DNA of 64,000 nt from Mycolicibacterium sphagni (GCF_002250655.1 NZ_NOZR01000006.1:62001-126000); one strand, 5' to 3'. Positions 17,701-26,158 are shown, numbered from the stretch's first letter. Translations and numbers: made by a program. The notes: generated by a model from the sequence alone, not told the origin.

Positions 17701-18181
17701 TCGACGTGACCGACGTGCTCGCGGTCACCGTTGCCGACACGTCGGTTGCGGCTGCGGTTTGAGTCGAGCTGTCCTGGACAGCGGCCGCCTGCAAGCGAGC
17801 CCTACCGGTCGACGAGCGGGCACCGCCGGCCTTGCTCGCCGTATCGCTGTTGGAGGTCACCGCCGACCGCTTGGACGAGGCCTTGTTGGTAGCCCCCGGA
17901 GATGTGGCGTGGGATGTCGAGGTACCACTGTGCGACGAGGTGCTCGATGGCGACGAGGCACCGGTATCGGCTGAGGCCACCGCCGGCATCGCGAAGACCG
18001 CGGCGCCCAGGCCCAACGTGATTGCCGACGCGCCAACCCAACTCGCGATGCGGACTTGGCTTGACGACCCCGCCTCGGGAGCTGCGAGTCCGCCGAACTC
18101 AGCAGGCAACGCCCGCAACCAGGACCGTCGCCGGCTGGCTCGATGCTGGTCGGTGTCGAGCGAACTGTCCGTCGGCTTCAT
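14774..18181 (-). CDS. Secreted PGRS (Gly-Gly-x repeat) protein with C-terminal C39-like peptidase domain
   Basis: 1135 residues from the ATG at 18181, which follows a GGGGG stretch; an ATG ten codons upstream is possible. Order: basic N-terminus (ASRRRSWLRALPAEFG) and a hydrophobic segment ending AMPAVASA, i.e. an extended Sec signal; a Ser/Thr/Ala linker; a collagen-like array of GGxGG repeats (about residues 220-760); an Ig/VCBS-like domain (VTYSIASGPKYGELTSFNPA, TYTPNSQ) and a C-terminal domain starting VNQSYSNC. That domain has Cys955, His1077 (in DHEIVVIAVD) and Asp1095 (in VND) in the order of a C39-type papain-fold peptidase, with a Gln five residues before the Cys. No PE domain is present, so it is not a canonical PE_PGRS. 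Peptidase activity is inferred. Confidence 0.8.
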   Translation of the reverse strand: MKPTDSSLDTDQHRASRRRSWLRALPAEFGGLAAPEAGSSSQVRIASWVGASAITLGLGAAVFAMPAVASADTGASSPSSTSSHSGTSTSHATSPGATNKASSKRSAVTSNSDTASKAGGARSSTGRARLQAAAVQDSSTQTAAATDVSATVTASTSVTSTSAAVQAKAAASPQAQANAAWESLVSFYFGNGTAQHPNGGIIIGNGYSWTAETCTGTTACKGGNGGIFGSGGDGYNGGNGGAAGVFGNGGAGGAGIATVNAGRGGNGGAGGLVGGNGGAGGVGADIVSAGATGGAGGSAGLFGDGGAGGAGGTGADSIVPGGTGGTGGRGGTGGLLTGSGGAGGEGGAAIPEDGTGGTGGHGGNTGLLSLYGTGGVGGVGGNAANGGQGGHGGNGGALAIFSNGGAGGVGGNSPVQGYGTYHGGRGGDGGTGGLWAGNGGDGGVGGDGGGNGGNGGNVGLLSIVGGGGSGGDGGVGQAGTPGSNGVITRIYGLDGSPGGQGGSGGNGGNGSLIIGAGGDGGSGGAGGTGGSGGKGYNVKSAETVNTGDGVPGGDGGTGGRGGDGGATGGAGGRGRYFFVFSSNGDAGTSGAGGTGGDGGQGGWGGSTNDATAVGGTGGKGGQGGAGGDGGAETTINSAGEGGTGGAGGAGGAGGYGSGTGGVAGAGGTGGNGGTGGASSTTKSSASGGAGGAGGKGGTGGNTAFTGLAGVGARGGDGGNGGNGGPDGGMGGGFGQGGNGGQFGTSGFYGNTGPNGDSGDRGTPGVIVSAAAVSAAADVSTTRASASASATPQATMQSLWTGLVDRLNYIFFNSAPSVTNDADPQDPNTGAISGQLSGESHNGYKVTYSIASGPKYGELTSFNPATGAYTYTPNSQLVTPGVTDTFTIVASNGAGAQLSGPLGTLQNALHYAAIQLGLAKPDTVQQTFTVQVLGNGVYGLTSNSQYAIVNQSYSNCTLNAAGAAVAQATAGRYRPSEADMVAYAQELNSVVRPGAKMYLDENTADGVAVKDAVALMAEKFGLTANTYHYKDSPQAMSDLQANLAYGNATMVTISASLMWNAIPNGGESSNPNYTDLDHEIVVIAVDLTKGIVTVNDSSAANAQDEPMGAGMQVSLAAFLSSWKTSGYELTVVNNDV
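15900..17520 (-). repeat. PGRS-type GGN repeat array within the secreted protein gene
   Basis: About 1.6 kb of imperfect repeats whose plus-strand reading is CCGCCGTTGCC-like and whose protein reading is Gly-Gly-x/Gly-Asn-Gly. It is purely coding: no spacers of constant length, no stop codons and no palindromic repeat unit. Such arrays recombine and vary in length. Confidence 0.85.
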
Positions 18182-18547
18182 CACGATATGGCCCCCGATC
18201 GATGAGTACATTTGCGCGGATTAACTAACACCAGGTGCGGGAGTCGCGGCATGAAATTCGCACGCGAGTACCCAAATTTCGGCGAGCGTTCCCCGGAGGT
18301 GCCCACCCCGCCACCCGGTTGGCGGGTGCGCGCTACCCGATGCATGGCCTGGACACGCCGACCAGCATCAGGCATGGGTGAAGTCATGAGCGGTAGTCCC
18401 CCGATTAGCTCTGTAGCTACCGCAAAGACGTCGGCATCGCGGTGCGCGCCTCAGCATAAGGCTAGTTATCAAGCGCCGCGCCATATTTCGCCGCAATGCG
18501 ACAAAGGGACTGGTACACACGTGTTCCCATCAGCCACACTTGACGAC
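18182..18547. other. 366-bp divergent intergenic region with two perfect 7-bp hairpins
   Basis: It lies between the PGRS gene (minus) and phhB (plus); no credible small gene was found. CCCGCCA (18307-18313) pairs with TGGCGGG (18320-18326), loop of six. GCGGTAG (18390-18396) pairs with CTACCGC (18417-18423), loop of twenty containing a smaller TAGC/GCTA palindrome. An AT-rich element (ataaggctagttatc, about 18458-18472) could hold a -10 box for phhB. The hairpins could be leader structures or operators; no known riboswitch was recognised. Confidence 0.4.
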
Positions 18548-18835
18548 ATGTCCGTATTAACCGATGAAGAAGTTGATTCCGCCATCAAGGATCTCGACGG
18601 CTGGGAGCGCGCCGGCGGCGCCCTGCGCCGCGGCATCACGTTCGGGTCGTTCCTCGACGGCATCGACGCCGTGCGGCGGGTCGCCGAACACGCCGAGAGC
18701 AAGGACCATCACCCCGACATCGATATTCGCTGGCGGACAGTCACTTTCGCCTTGGTAACCCATTCCGAGGGTGGGATCACCGACAAAGATGTGCAGATGG
18801 CGTCCGATATCAACGGGATTGTCGGCGACCGCTGA
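18548..18835 (+). CDS. phhB: 4a-hydroxytetrahydrobiopterin dehydratase (pterin-4-alpha-carbinolamine dehydratase)
   Basis: 95 residues. The family signature is clear: [15 protein letters not shown] with the His-His-Pro active-site motif, and [17 protein letters not shown]. It dehydrates 4a-hydroxy-pterin to recycle pterin cofactor; no obvious aromatic hydroxylase partner is nearby. It corresponds to Rv1159A in M. tuberculosis, also beside pimE. The ATG at 18548 gives [10 protein letters not shown], the expected N-terminus; the frame is open upstream but lacks homology. Its 3' end overlaps the convergent pimE gene by 26 bp. Confidence 0.93.
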   Translation: MSVLTDEEVDSAIKDLDGWERAGGALRRGITFGSFLDGIDAVRRVAEHAESKDHHPDIDIRWRTVTFALVTHSEGGITDKDVQMASDINGIVGDR

Positions 18836-19991
18836 TCGCGATCCAGGCCAGCGTTGCCAGCGTTGCCACGATGTAGCTGAGGCCGGCCCAGGCCAGGTAC
18901 CAGGGCCTACTGATCTGCCAGATTGTCGGCTGGGCAAAGCTGAGCAACCAGGGCAGCCCGATGATCGTCAGCACCAGCCAGCCCCAGCCCAGCAGCCGCG
19001 CTCCCGGGCGGCTGCGCCAGGGTCCGTGGAGCAGCCAGATCATCAACGGCACCAACCACACCCAGTGGTGGGTCCACGAGATCGGTGAGATCAGCAAACC
19101 GAATAATTGCACCACCAACAGCGAGCCCAGCCGGTCGGAGTCCAGCGCGCGCCAGGCCAGCACTGCCAGCACCGTCGTCACCGCGATGCCGGCCAGCACG
19201 ACCGGTCCGTAGCCGGCGTCGTGGCCGGCGATGCGTGAGATCGCGCCGCGCCAGGACTGATTGAACGAGGTCCCGATCGGGCCGATGCGGCTGGCGTCGC
19301 CGAGCAAGTCGGTGAAGTAGAAGCGGGCCTGCTGACCGATGACCGCGACGGACAGCCCGACCGTGCCGAAGAAAACCACCGCCGAGAAGACCGCCGCGCC
19401 CCAGCGGCGCATGCCCAGGAAGTACAGCCCCGTGATGGCGGGGGTCAGCTTGATCCCGGCCGCCACCCCGACCAGCAGACCGGATAGCCACCACCGGCTG
19501 CTGTACGCGGCGCACAAGACGGCGAGCACCAGGATGACATTGATCTGGCCGTAGTCGAAGTTGCTGCGCAGCGGTTCGAGCCAGATCCCCACCGCGGTCC
19601 ACCCCATCGCGACGCGGTGGCCCTGCCAGGCCGGCACGCCCATCAGTCGCTGACTGACCCGGACCACGCCGTACAGCGCGGCGATGATGCCGAGCTGCCA
19701 GCAGAACGCCACCAGCCCGAACGGGAGCAGGTGCAGCGGGTAGAACACCAGCGCCGCGAACGGCGGATAGGTGAAGGGCAGCGGGAAGTCGGGCGTCTGG
19801 TCGGCGTAGACGTACGAATACAGCGTTCCGGGGTGATCCAGCGCGCCCGCGCCGCCGAGGTACACGTGCAGATCGACGAAGTTCGCGCCGTTGGGCACCA
19901 GGTAGGTCCACCCCAGCCGGGCGGCCACGCTGGCGATCAGCAACAGCGGCGCCAGCCAGGCTGGCCGCGTCACTGGGGCCGTCGTGTCCAC
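18810..19991 (-). CDS. pimE: PimE, alpha-1,2-mannosyltransferase of polar PIM synthesis
   Basis: 393 residues, polytopic GT-C glycosyltransferase (GT87) of the plasma membrane. It transfers mannose from polyprenyl-phosphomannose to AcPIM4, making AcPIM5. [11 protein letters not shown] holds the aspartate (Asp40 here) equivalent to the essential Asp58 reported for M. tuberculosis PimE, and [17 protein letters not shown] and [11 protein letters not shown] segments match the family. The start is a GTG at 19991; a TACAGT element six bases upstream would suit a leaderless transcript. Together with lpqW (8304-10214) it places two genes of PIM metabolism in this locus. Confidence 0.95.
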   Translation of the reverse strand: MDTTAPVTRPAWLAPLLLIASVAARLGWTYLVPNGANFVDLHVYLGGAGALDHPGTLYSYVYADQTPDFPLPFTYPPFAALVFYPLHLLPFGLVAFCWQLGIIAALYGVVRVSQRLMGVPAWQGHRVAMGWTAVGIWLEPLRSNFDYGQINVILVLAVLCAAYSSRWWLSGLLVGVAAGIKLTPAITGLYFLGMRRWGAAVFSAVVFFGTVGLSVAVIGQQARFYFTDLLGDASRIGPIGTSFNQSWRGAISRIAGHDAGYGPVVLAGIAVTTVLAVLAWRALDSDRLGSLLVVQLFGLLISPISWTHHWVWLVPLMIWLLHGPWRSRPGARLLGWGWLVLTIIGLPWLLSFAQPTIWQISRPWYLAWAGLSYIVATLATLAWIAISGRRQSR

Positions 19992-20203
19992 CGTGCGACT
20001 GTAGCGATGGACCGATCTTCGGCGCGTAAACGTGGGCTCCGCACACCAAGCCGCACCCGATTCGATCGCCGCCCGGTGGCGCTCGCATCACCATCGGCCA
20101 TCACTGCCGTAACGGTTGAATAAACACCACACGTGTCACTTGAGTAACTCTAGTAACGGACTACCTTCGGGTTCAGACCTGCACTCGAGGGATTGGAATT
20201 TCC

Positions 20204-20788
20204 ATGCCACGTATTTCAAAGTTGTTCACCGCCAACATAATTGGCGCTGCCGGGCTCTGCTCGGTCGCGCTCGCTCTGAGCCCGTCGGCCGCCGCCGATC
20301 CAGGCGCTGCGCCCATCGTCCCCGGCGTGCCCGCGCTCAACATGCTGCAGCAATTCGTCACGAATCCGGCCACCGCGGCCGGCGTGTTGCAGTCCGCGGC
20401 GACCGCCCTCACCGGCGCGTCGGCGCTGACCGGCGCACCGTCCACACTGCCGGTGTCTCCGATCAGCGTGCCCGGCGCGGCGCCAGTGGCCGGCGTTCCG
20501 GCAGCCGCCCCGGCGGCCAGCGCGATTCCAGGTGGCAGCATCGCGGGGCCGATCCTGCCGCTGCTCAACCAGCTGGGCGTGCCCGGCGACCTGGCCAGCC
20601 TGACGCCGTCGAACATGCCGTTCCCGGTGAAGGTCGGCGACAACCTGGCCGTCGGCGCACCGGCGCCCGTGGCGACCTCGGTCGCCGGACCGGCAGGGGT
20701 GCCCCCCGCCAGTAACCCGCCGGTGGCGCCCACCACCCCGGGTGGCGCTGGCCTCGGCCAGCTGCTGCCGCTGTCCGCTCTGCCCTGA
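20204..20788 (+). CDS. Secreted Ala/Pro-rich protein, Rv1158c-like
   Basis: 194 residues with a signal peptide (MPRISKLFTANIIGAAGL to SAAA-DPG) and a compositionally biased Ala/Pro/Val/Gly mature chain containing the recognisable stretch LLNQLGVPGDLASLTPSNMP. It corresponds by position (next to pimE) and character to the Ala/Pro-rich exported protein Rv1158c. A gaggga ribosome binding site lies before the ATG. The next gene, 14 bp downstream, encodes a related exported protein, so the two form an operon. The function is unknown. Confidence 0.82.
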   Translation: MPRISKLFTANIIGAAGLCSVALALSPSAAADPGAAPIVPGVPALNMLQQFVTNPATAAGVLQSAATALTGASALTGAPSTLPVSPISVPGAAPVAGVPAAAPAASAIPGGSIAGPILPLLNQLGVPGDLASLTPSNMPFPVKVGDNLAVGAPAPVATSVAGPAGVPPASNPPVAPTTPGGAGLGQLLPLSALP

Positions 20789-20802
20789 CCAACCACCACC
20801 CG

Positions 20803-21888
20803 ATGAGGGAGTTCACCGTGCCGCAGATCGCCAAGCTGGCTCTTCTGCTGACCACCGCCGCGCTCGTGGCCGCGACCAACCTGGCTTTCAGTCCGGTCGC
20901 GACCGCGGACCCGGCCATCCCGCTGGATCCCGGCCAGCTGCCCGGCCTTGACGCCATGCAGCTCCTCGGCCCGGTCGTCCAGCAGGCTGCGGGGAACCCC
21001 TCATCGGCGCAGTCGCTGCTGCTCGCGGCGGCTTCGCAGCTCGCAGGCAACGCCACCACGCCGGCCGGCTCGGCGGCGCTTGCCCAGCAAGTCACCAAGT
21101 TCGTGCAGGATGGCGGGGCCGCCGGCCCCTCGGCCGCACTGCCTTCGTCGGCTCCCCCCGCCGAAGCAATGGGCGTCGCGCATGGCACCACGCCACTGAT
21201 GACGCCAGGCCCTGGAAACGGCCCCGCCCCCCTGCCTGAACATCTGCCCGACGGCGTACCCGCCGCGATTCCGAGCGCCGACGCGCACCTGCCCACCGGC
21301 ATCGACCCGACGCATGCCGTCGGCCCGGTGCCCGACGCCCTTCCCGAGGTCCCGACCCCGGTGCATGTGGTGACGCCGTCGGCGACGCCGGGAGCAACGC
21401 CGGTCGGCAACTCGATCAACACCGCGGGCTCGACCCCTGCGCCCGCGGCCGCGGCAGCCCCGCCGAACTACGATCCGGCCAGCCCGCCGACTCAGGACTT
21501 CATGTATCCGTCGATCAGCAATGGCTGCCTGAAGGACGGCGGCAACGTGATCGCCACCGCCATCTCGGTCGCCGGGCCAGCGAAAATCCCGACGCCCGGA
21601 CCGGCCGCAGGCCAGACCGCCTACGTATTCACCGCCGTCGGCACCCCGGCTCCGGCCGCCGAGCAGAAGCTGCCGCTGAACGTCACCTGGGTCAACCTGA
21701 CCAGCGGTAAATCGGGCAGCGTGACTCTGAAGCCCAACCCCGACATCAACTCTGCGGGCCCGACCACACTGACCGCGATCGCCGACACCGGCTCGGGCAG
21801 CATCATGTCGACGATCTTCGGTCAGGTGACCACTGTGGATAAGCAGTGCACCTTCATGCCGACGATCGGCTCGACGGTCGTTCCCTGA
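20803..21888 (+). CDS. Secreted Ala/Pro-rich protein with conserved C-terminal domain, Rv1157c-like
   Basis: 361 residues. Signal peptide at residues 6-36 (cleavage likely after VATA), a long Ala/Pro/Gly linker, then a globular C-terminal domain from about residue 220 (DPASPPTQDFMYPSISNGC) rich in beta-strand-like alternation, with two cysteines that could form a disulfide (in NGC and QCTF). The mature N-terminal part (LDPGQLPGLDAMQLLGPVV) resembles the preceding gene product, suggesting an old duplication. A gaggga site precedes the ATG. Both are probably periplasmic or cell-wall proteins; no catalytic motif was recognised. Confidence 0.82.
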   Translation: MREFTVPQIAKLALLLTTAALVAATNLAFSPVATADPAIPLDPGQLPGLDAMQLLGPVVQQAAGNPSSAQSLLLAAASQLAGNATTPAGSAALAQQVTKFVQDGGAAGPSAALPSSAPPAEAMGVAHGTTPLMTPGPGNGPAPLPEHLPDGVPAAIPSADAHLPTGIDPTHAVGPVPDALPEVPTPVHVVTPSATPGATPVGNSINTAGSTPAPAAAAAPPNYDPASPPTQDFMYPSISNGCLKDGGNVIATAISVAGPAKIPTPGPAAGQTAYVFTAVGTPAPAAEQKLPLNVTWVNLTSGKSGSVTLKPNPDINSAGPTTLTAIADTGSGSIMSTIFGQVTTVDKQCTFMPTIGSTVVP

Positions 21889-21917
21889 CGCTGAAAAAGC
21901 GCCTTCAAGCGCGCGGC

Positions 21918-22064
21918 TCAGTAGGCCATGAAGAGGATTTCGTCCCGGCCGTAATCCATACCCGGGTGGGCGGCGGCCAGGTGCGCCTTGGTGAGGTCGA
22001 CGAGCTCGTCCTCGTCCTTGGCGCTGATCGCCTCGCCGCACGGACAATTGATGTGAGTCTTCAT
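21918..22064 (-). CDS. Small DUF1059-like protein (48 residues)
   Basis: Reads MKTHINCPCGEAISAKDEDE onward to HPGMDYGRDEILFMAY. The CPCG motif near the N-terminus and the HL-x-x-x-HP pattern are those of the small DUF1059-type cytosolic proteins, possibly metal-binding through Cys7, Cys9 and the histidines. A perfect GGAGG ribosome binding site precedes the ATG at 22064. It lies downstream of the HhH-GPD gene on the same strand (44 bp gap), so they are probably cotranscribed. Confidence 0.85.
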   Translation of the reverse strand: MKTHINCPCGEAISAKDEDELVDLTKAHLAAAHPGMDYGRDEILFMAY

Positions 22065-22108
22065 GGGTTCCTCCGTTATCTGGCCTTAGCCTTGGCTGAT
22101 CCGATGAC

Positions 22109-22684
22109 TCAGGCCTTCGCCTTCGCCGCCGCCTTCATCTTCTTCTTGTACGCCCTGACTTCTTCCAGCGACCCCTTGTCGACCACATCGGCGATCGACA
22201 TGTGGGTGCCGGCCCTGCCGTAATCACCGGCCGCCTCACGCCAGCCCTTCGGGGTGACCCCGTACTGCTTGCCCAGCAGGGCCAGGAAGATCTTGGCCTT
22301 CTGCTCACCGAATCCGGGCAGGGCCTTGAGCCGGCGCAGCACCTCGGCGCCGTCGGGGTTGCCGTCGAGCCACAACTGGGCTGTGTCACCGTGGTAGCGG
22401 TCGACGATCTCGCGGGCCAGGTCCTGCACACGCTTGGCCATCGATCCCGGAAAGCGGTGCACGGCAGGAGTTTTCGCGAACTTCTCGGCGAACTGTTCCG
22501 GGTCGTAGTCGGCGATCAGCCGAGGGTCGATGCCGCCGATGCGCTCGACGATCTTGCGCGGTCCGGCGAACGCCGTCTCCATCGGGATCTGCTGATCCAG
22601 CAGCATGCCCGTCAGCAGGGCGAAGGGATCCTCGCTCAACAGGTCGTCGGCCGCGGGATCCTGGGTGAGCTGCAGTCTCGCCAT
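22109..22684 (-). CDS. HhH-GPD-type base excision DNA repair protein, Rv1156-like
   Basis: 191 residues from the ATG at 22684 (MARLQLTQDPAADDLL), preferred because homologues begin there; another ATG lies six codons upstream. Helix-hairpin-helix LPGFGEQKAKIFLALLGKQY is clear. The N-terminal half FALLTGMLLDQQIPMETAFAG is typical of the Rv1156-type uncharacterised glycosylase-fold family. The C-terminus is a Lys/Ala-rich tail, as in many mycobacterial DNA-binding proteins. DNA glycosylase activity is inferred from the fold and not established. Confidence 0.88.
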   Translation of the reverse strand: MARLQLTQDPAADDLLSEDPFALLTGMLLDQQIPMETAFAGPRKIVERIGGIDPRLIADYDPEQFAEKFAKTPAVHRFPGSMAKRVQDLAREIVDRYHGDTAQLWLDGNPDGAEVLRRLKALPGFGEQKAKIFLALLGKQYGVTPKGWREAAGDYGRAGTHMSIADVVDKGSLEEVRAYKKKMKAAAKAKA

Positions 22685-22885
22685 GGCCGACAGTCTAGGC
22701 ACGCGCAGTAGGACAGGAGAGGCAGATCATCTCGGGTGCCGTCGCGCGAGCACTGACGGTCGCGCCGGCCAACCCCGGCATCGTGTCGATTCCGCTGGCA
22801 TTCCCCACCAGCCATTAGTCAATTGAGGTGAAAATCTCGCCCGGCGCGGGAATGGTGTGCAGGTGCCCACGACGTTGACCACCAC

Positions 22886-24091
22886 ATGACCCGCACCCGG
22901 CGAGACTTCGCCTTCGCCCTGCTGGCCTACGCTTTCGTCGCGATCATGGTGGGCACCACGCTGCCCACCCCGCTTTACGCGCTGTACTCGGAGCGCATGC
23001 ATTTCGCGGTGCTCACCACCACCGTCATCTACGCCACCTACGCGGGTGGGGTGTTGTTCGCGTTGCTGGTGTTCGGCAGATGGTCCGACGCGATCGGCCG
23101 GCGTCCCGTACTGCTGGCGGGCACCGTCTGCGCCCTGGCCAGTGCCGTGGTGTTCCTGCTGGCCGACTCGGTGCCGCAGCTTCTGGTCGGCCGGGTGCTG
23201 TCCGGCTTGTCGGCGGGCCTTTTCACCGGCACCGCCACCGCGGCGGTCATCGAGGCCGCGCCGCCCAGCTGGCGTAACCGCGCACCGATGATCGCCACCA
23301 TCGCCAACATGGGCGGCCTTGGCGCCGGGCCGATCGTGGCGGGAATCCTGGCTCAGTACGCCCCGGCGCCGCTGACGCTCACCTTCGCCGTGCACATCGG
23401 CCTGGTCGCACTGGCCGCCGTCGCGGTGCTGCTGGTGCCCGAGACGTCGAGCCGCACCGGAAAGCTTGGACTGCAACGACTTTCGGTTCCTCCCGAGGTG
23501 CGTTCGGTGTTCATCCCCGCCGCACTGGCAGCGTTCGCCGGATTCGCCGTCACCGGCCTGTTCACCTCGGTGGCACCTTCGCTGCTGGCTAACATCATCG
23601 GAATCGGCAATCACGCGTTGGCCGGCTTGATGGCCGGGTCCATCTTCGTCGCGTCAGCGATCGCGCAGATCGGCGGTACCCGCATCGCACCGCAACGCGC
23701 CGTGGCCCTGGGCTGCGCCATACTGATCGCCGGCATGGGTGTTCTGGTTGTGGCGCTGCACTATTCGTCGCTGGCCGGCCTGATCACCGCGGCGGTGGTA
23801 TCGGGTGTCGGTCAAGGCATCAGCTTCAGCCGCGGGCTGGCCGCCATCGCCGAACGCACCCCCGCTGAGCGCCGGGCCGAAGTCAGCTCCACCTATTTCG
23901 TGGTGGCCTATGTCGCGATCTCGATCCCGGTGATCGGCGAAGGTTTCGCCGCGCGGGCCTGGGGCCTTCGGACCGGCGGCATCGTTTTCGCGAGCGCGGT
24001 CGGGGTGCTGGCGCTGGGCTGCCTGGCCGCCATTCTGTGGCAGGAGGCCCGCGAAAAATCGGGTAAATCCACCTACGCCGAAACGGGCTAG
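22886..24091 (+). CDS. MFS transporter (drug/metabolite efflux type)
   Basis: 401 residues with twelve predicted membrane segments. The MFS motif A is seen between helices 2 and 3 as FGRWSDAIGRRPVLLAG, and a motif C-like segment (GGLGAGPIVAGILAQY) in helix 5 points to the drug:H+ antiporter group. The ATG at 22886 (MTRTRRDFAF) is the first. No regulator is adjacent. The substrate is unknown. A convergent DUF5302 gene ends seven bases after its stop. Confidence 0.88.
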   Translation: MTRTRRDFAFALLAYAFVAIMVGTTLPTPLYALYSERMHFAVLTTTVIYATYAGGVLFALLVFGRWSDAIGRRPVLLAGTVCALASAVVFLLADSVPQLLVGRVLSGLSAGLFTGTATAAVIEAAPPSWRNRAPMIATIANMGGLGAGPIVAGILAQYAPAPLTLTFAVHIGLVALAAVAVLLVPETSSRTGKLGLQRLSVPPEVRSVFIPAALAAFAGFAVTGLFTSVAPSLLANIIGIGNHALAGLMAGSIFVASAIAQIGGTRIAPQRAVALGCAILIAGMGVLVVALHYSSLAGLITAAVVSGVGQGISFSRGLAAIAERTPAERRAEVSSTYFVVAYVAISIPVIGEGFAARAWGLRTGGIVFASAVGVLALGCLAAILWQEAREKSGKSTYAETG

Positions 24092-24097
24092 CCTCGA

Positions 24098-24274
24098 CTA
24101 GCCGCTCTTGCGGCGGAACTCCCGTCGGGTCCCCGCCGCCCCGTGTGAGCGGGATTGCTTGTTGCCGGCGTCTGTATGCGCTGAGCCGCCGGCCGATTTC
24201 GCCTTCTTACGCTCGAGCGCCTCGCGGAACTTCTGCTTGGTCTCGTCCTGCGGGTTGGACTCTGATTCGGCCAT
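24098..24274 (-). CDS. DUF5302-like small basic protein (58 residues)
   Basis: Reads MAESESNPQDETKQKFREAL and ends TRREFRRKSG. The pattern KxKFREALERKKAK near the middle and RREFRRKSG at the C-terminus is that of the actinobacterial DUF5302 family as I remember it. It is highly charged, without membrane segments, and may bind nucleic acid (inference from composition). It is convergent with the MFS transporter gene. Confidence 0.8.
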   Translation of the reverse strand: MAESESNPQDETKQKFREALERKKAKSAGGSAHTDAGNKQSRSHGAAGTRREFRRKSG

Positions 24275-24334
24275 GCTGGTCAGACTAACGTTGGCGGCGC
24301 CCCAGGGGCCGGAGGCATCCCGAAAAGAGCTGAG

Positions 24335-24787
<453 letters not shown>

Positions 24788-24808
24788 CTACGTGGCTAGC
24801 ATCGAGAC

Positions 24809-25330
24809 ATGACCCGCTATGCGGCTTTCCTGCGCGGCGTGAACGTCGGTGGCGTGAGCCTCAAGATGGCCGACGTCGCTGCCACGCTGACCGACGCCGG
24901 ATTCAAGAACGTCAAGACCGTGCTCGCCAGCGGCAATGTGGTGTTCGACGGCAGCGGCACCGCAGTGACGGTACGCACGAAAGCCGAAGCCGCACTGCGG
25001 AATGCATTCGGCTACGACGCCTGGGTGCTGGTCTACGAACTGGATGCGGTCCGCACGGTCGCCGACGGCTACCCGTTCGAACCCGAGGTCGCCGGCCACC
25101 ATTCCTATGTGACGTTCGTCAGCGATCCCGACATTCTCGACGAATTGGCCGCTCTGGTTGCCGACGCCGGACCTGAGGAGAAGATCCACCGCGGCGACGG
25201 CGTCTTGTACTGGCAGGTGCCCAAGTCGTCGACGCTGGACTCGAGCATCGGCAAGACGATGGGCAAGAAGCGCTACAAGTCCTCGACCACCACGCGCAAC
25301 TTGCGCACACTGGCAAAGGTATTGACATGA
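24809..25330 (+). CDS. DUF1697 domain protein, Rv1154c-position
   Basis: 173 residues; the opening MTRYAAFLRGVNVGGVSLKM and the segment VLASGNVVF are the DUF1697 hallmarks. It is a soluble cytosolic protein of unknown function. It ends in an ATGA overlap with the methyltransferase gene, so the two are translationally coupled. The order matches Rv1154c-Rv1153c of M. tuberculosis. Confidence 0.85.
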   Translation: MTRYAAFLRGVNVGGVSLKMADVAATLTDAGFKNVKTVLASGNVVFDGSGTAVTVRTKAEAALRNAFGYDAWVLVYELDAVRTVADGYPFEPEVAGHHSYVTFVSDPDILDELAALVADAGPEEKIHRGDGVLYWQVPKSSTLDSSIGKTMGKKRYKSSTTTRNLRTLAKVLT

Positions 25331-26154
25331 CAACCGAGAAGATCGACGCCAGCGCCCTGGATGGCGTCTCGGAAACCGCGCTGATGACCCTCAACGGTCG
25401 CGCTCATCAGGCCGGCTTGCCCGGGGCGATCCTGCACGACCCGATGGCCATCGCGCTGGTCGACTCCATAGATTTCGACTTCGACAAGTTCGGCCGCAAG
25501 GGCCAGGAGATGGCCCTGCGCTCGATGGCCGTCGACAGTTGCGCGGTCGACTACCTCAGGAGTCACCCGAAGGCCACCGTCGTCGCACTGGCCGAGGGCT
25601 TCCAGACCAGCTTCTGGCGGGTGAGTGAGGCCCTGCCCGACCCTCAGTTCCACTGGGTGTCGGTGGACCTGCCACCGGTGATCGACCTACGCGAACGCCT
25701 ACTGCCGTCCTCCCCGCGAATCACCGCGCTGGCGCAGTCCGCGCTGGACTACAGCTGGATGGACCAGGTGGACGCCAGCAACGGCGTGTTCATCACCGCG
25801 GAGGGCTTGTTGATGTACTTGCAGCCCGACGAGGCGATGGACCTTATCGTCCAGTGCGCCAAGCGGTTTCCCGGTGGACAGATGTTCTTCGACCTGCCGC
25901 CGGTAATGGTCAAGAGACTGGCCCCGAAGGGCATGAAGTCCTCGCGGCACTACCGGGTGCCGCCGATGCCGTTCAGCCTGAGCACCGTTCAGCTCGCCGC
26001 GCTGGTCGGCACAGTGCCGGGAATCAAAGCCGTGCACGACATTCCGATGCCGAAGGGTCGGGGGTTCTTCTTCAAGACATTCTTCCCCGCGGTTTGGCAC
26101 TTCGGTCCCACGAAGCGATTCCGCGGGGCCTACACCCTGCTGGAATTCGGCTGA
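25327..26154 (+). CDS. Leucine carboxyl methyltransferase-type O-methyltransferase, Rv1153c-like
   Basis: 275 residues. The LCM/TcmP-like family pattern is present: an early AHQAGLPGAILHDPMA, SAM-binding VVALAEGFQTSFWRV (a variant of the usual LGAG-x-DT), the acidic VDLPPVIDLRERLLP and ITAEGLLMYLQPDE. It is a probable small-molecule carboxyl or hydroxyl methyltransferase; the substrate is unknown. It overlaps the DUF1697 gene (ATGA) and converges on the GntR gene with 4 bp between stops. Confidence 0.88.
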   Translation: MTTEKIDASALDGVSETALMTLNGRAHQAGLPGAILHDPMAIALVDSIDFDFDKFGRKGQEMALRSMAVDSCAVDYLRSHPKATVVALAEGFQTSFWRVSEALPDPQFHWVSVDLPPVIDLRERLLPSSPRITALAQSALDYSWMDQVDASNGVFITAEGLLMYLQPDEAMDLIVQCAKRFPGGQMFFDLPPVMVKRLAPKGMKSSRHYRVPPMPFSLSTVQLAALVGTVPGIKAVHDIPMPKGRGFFFKTFFPAVWHFGPTKRFRGAYTLLEFG

Positions 26155-26158
26155 CGCC

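Noticed and set aside
16916..17974. Plus-strand Ala/Thr-rich protein opposite the PGRS array
   Set aside because: The bias is the mirror of the GGN repeats; the minus strand has signal peptide, array and C-terminal domain in one frame.
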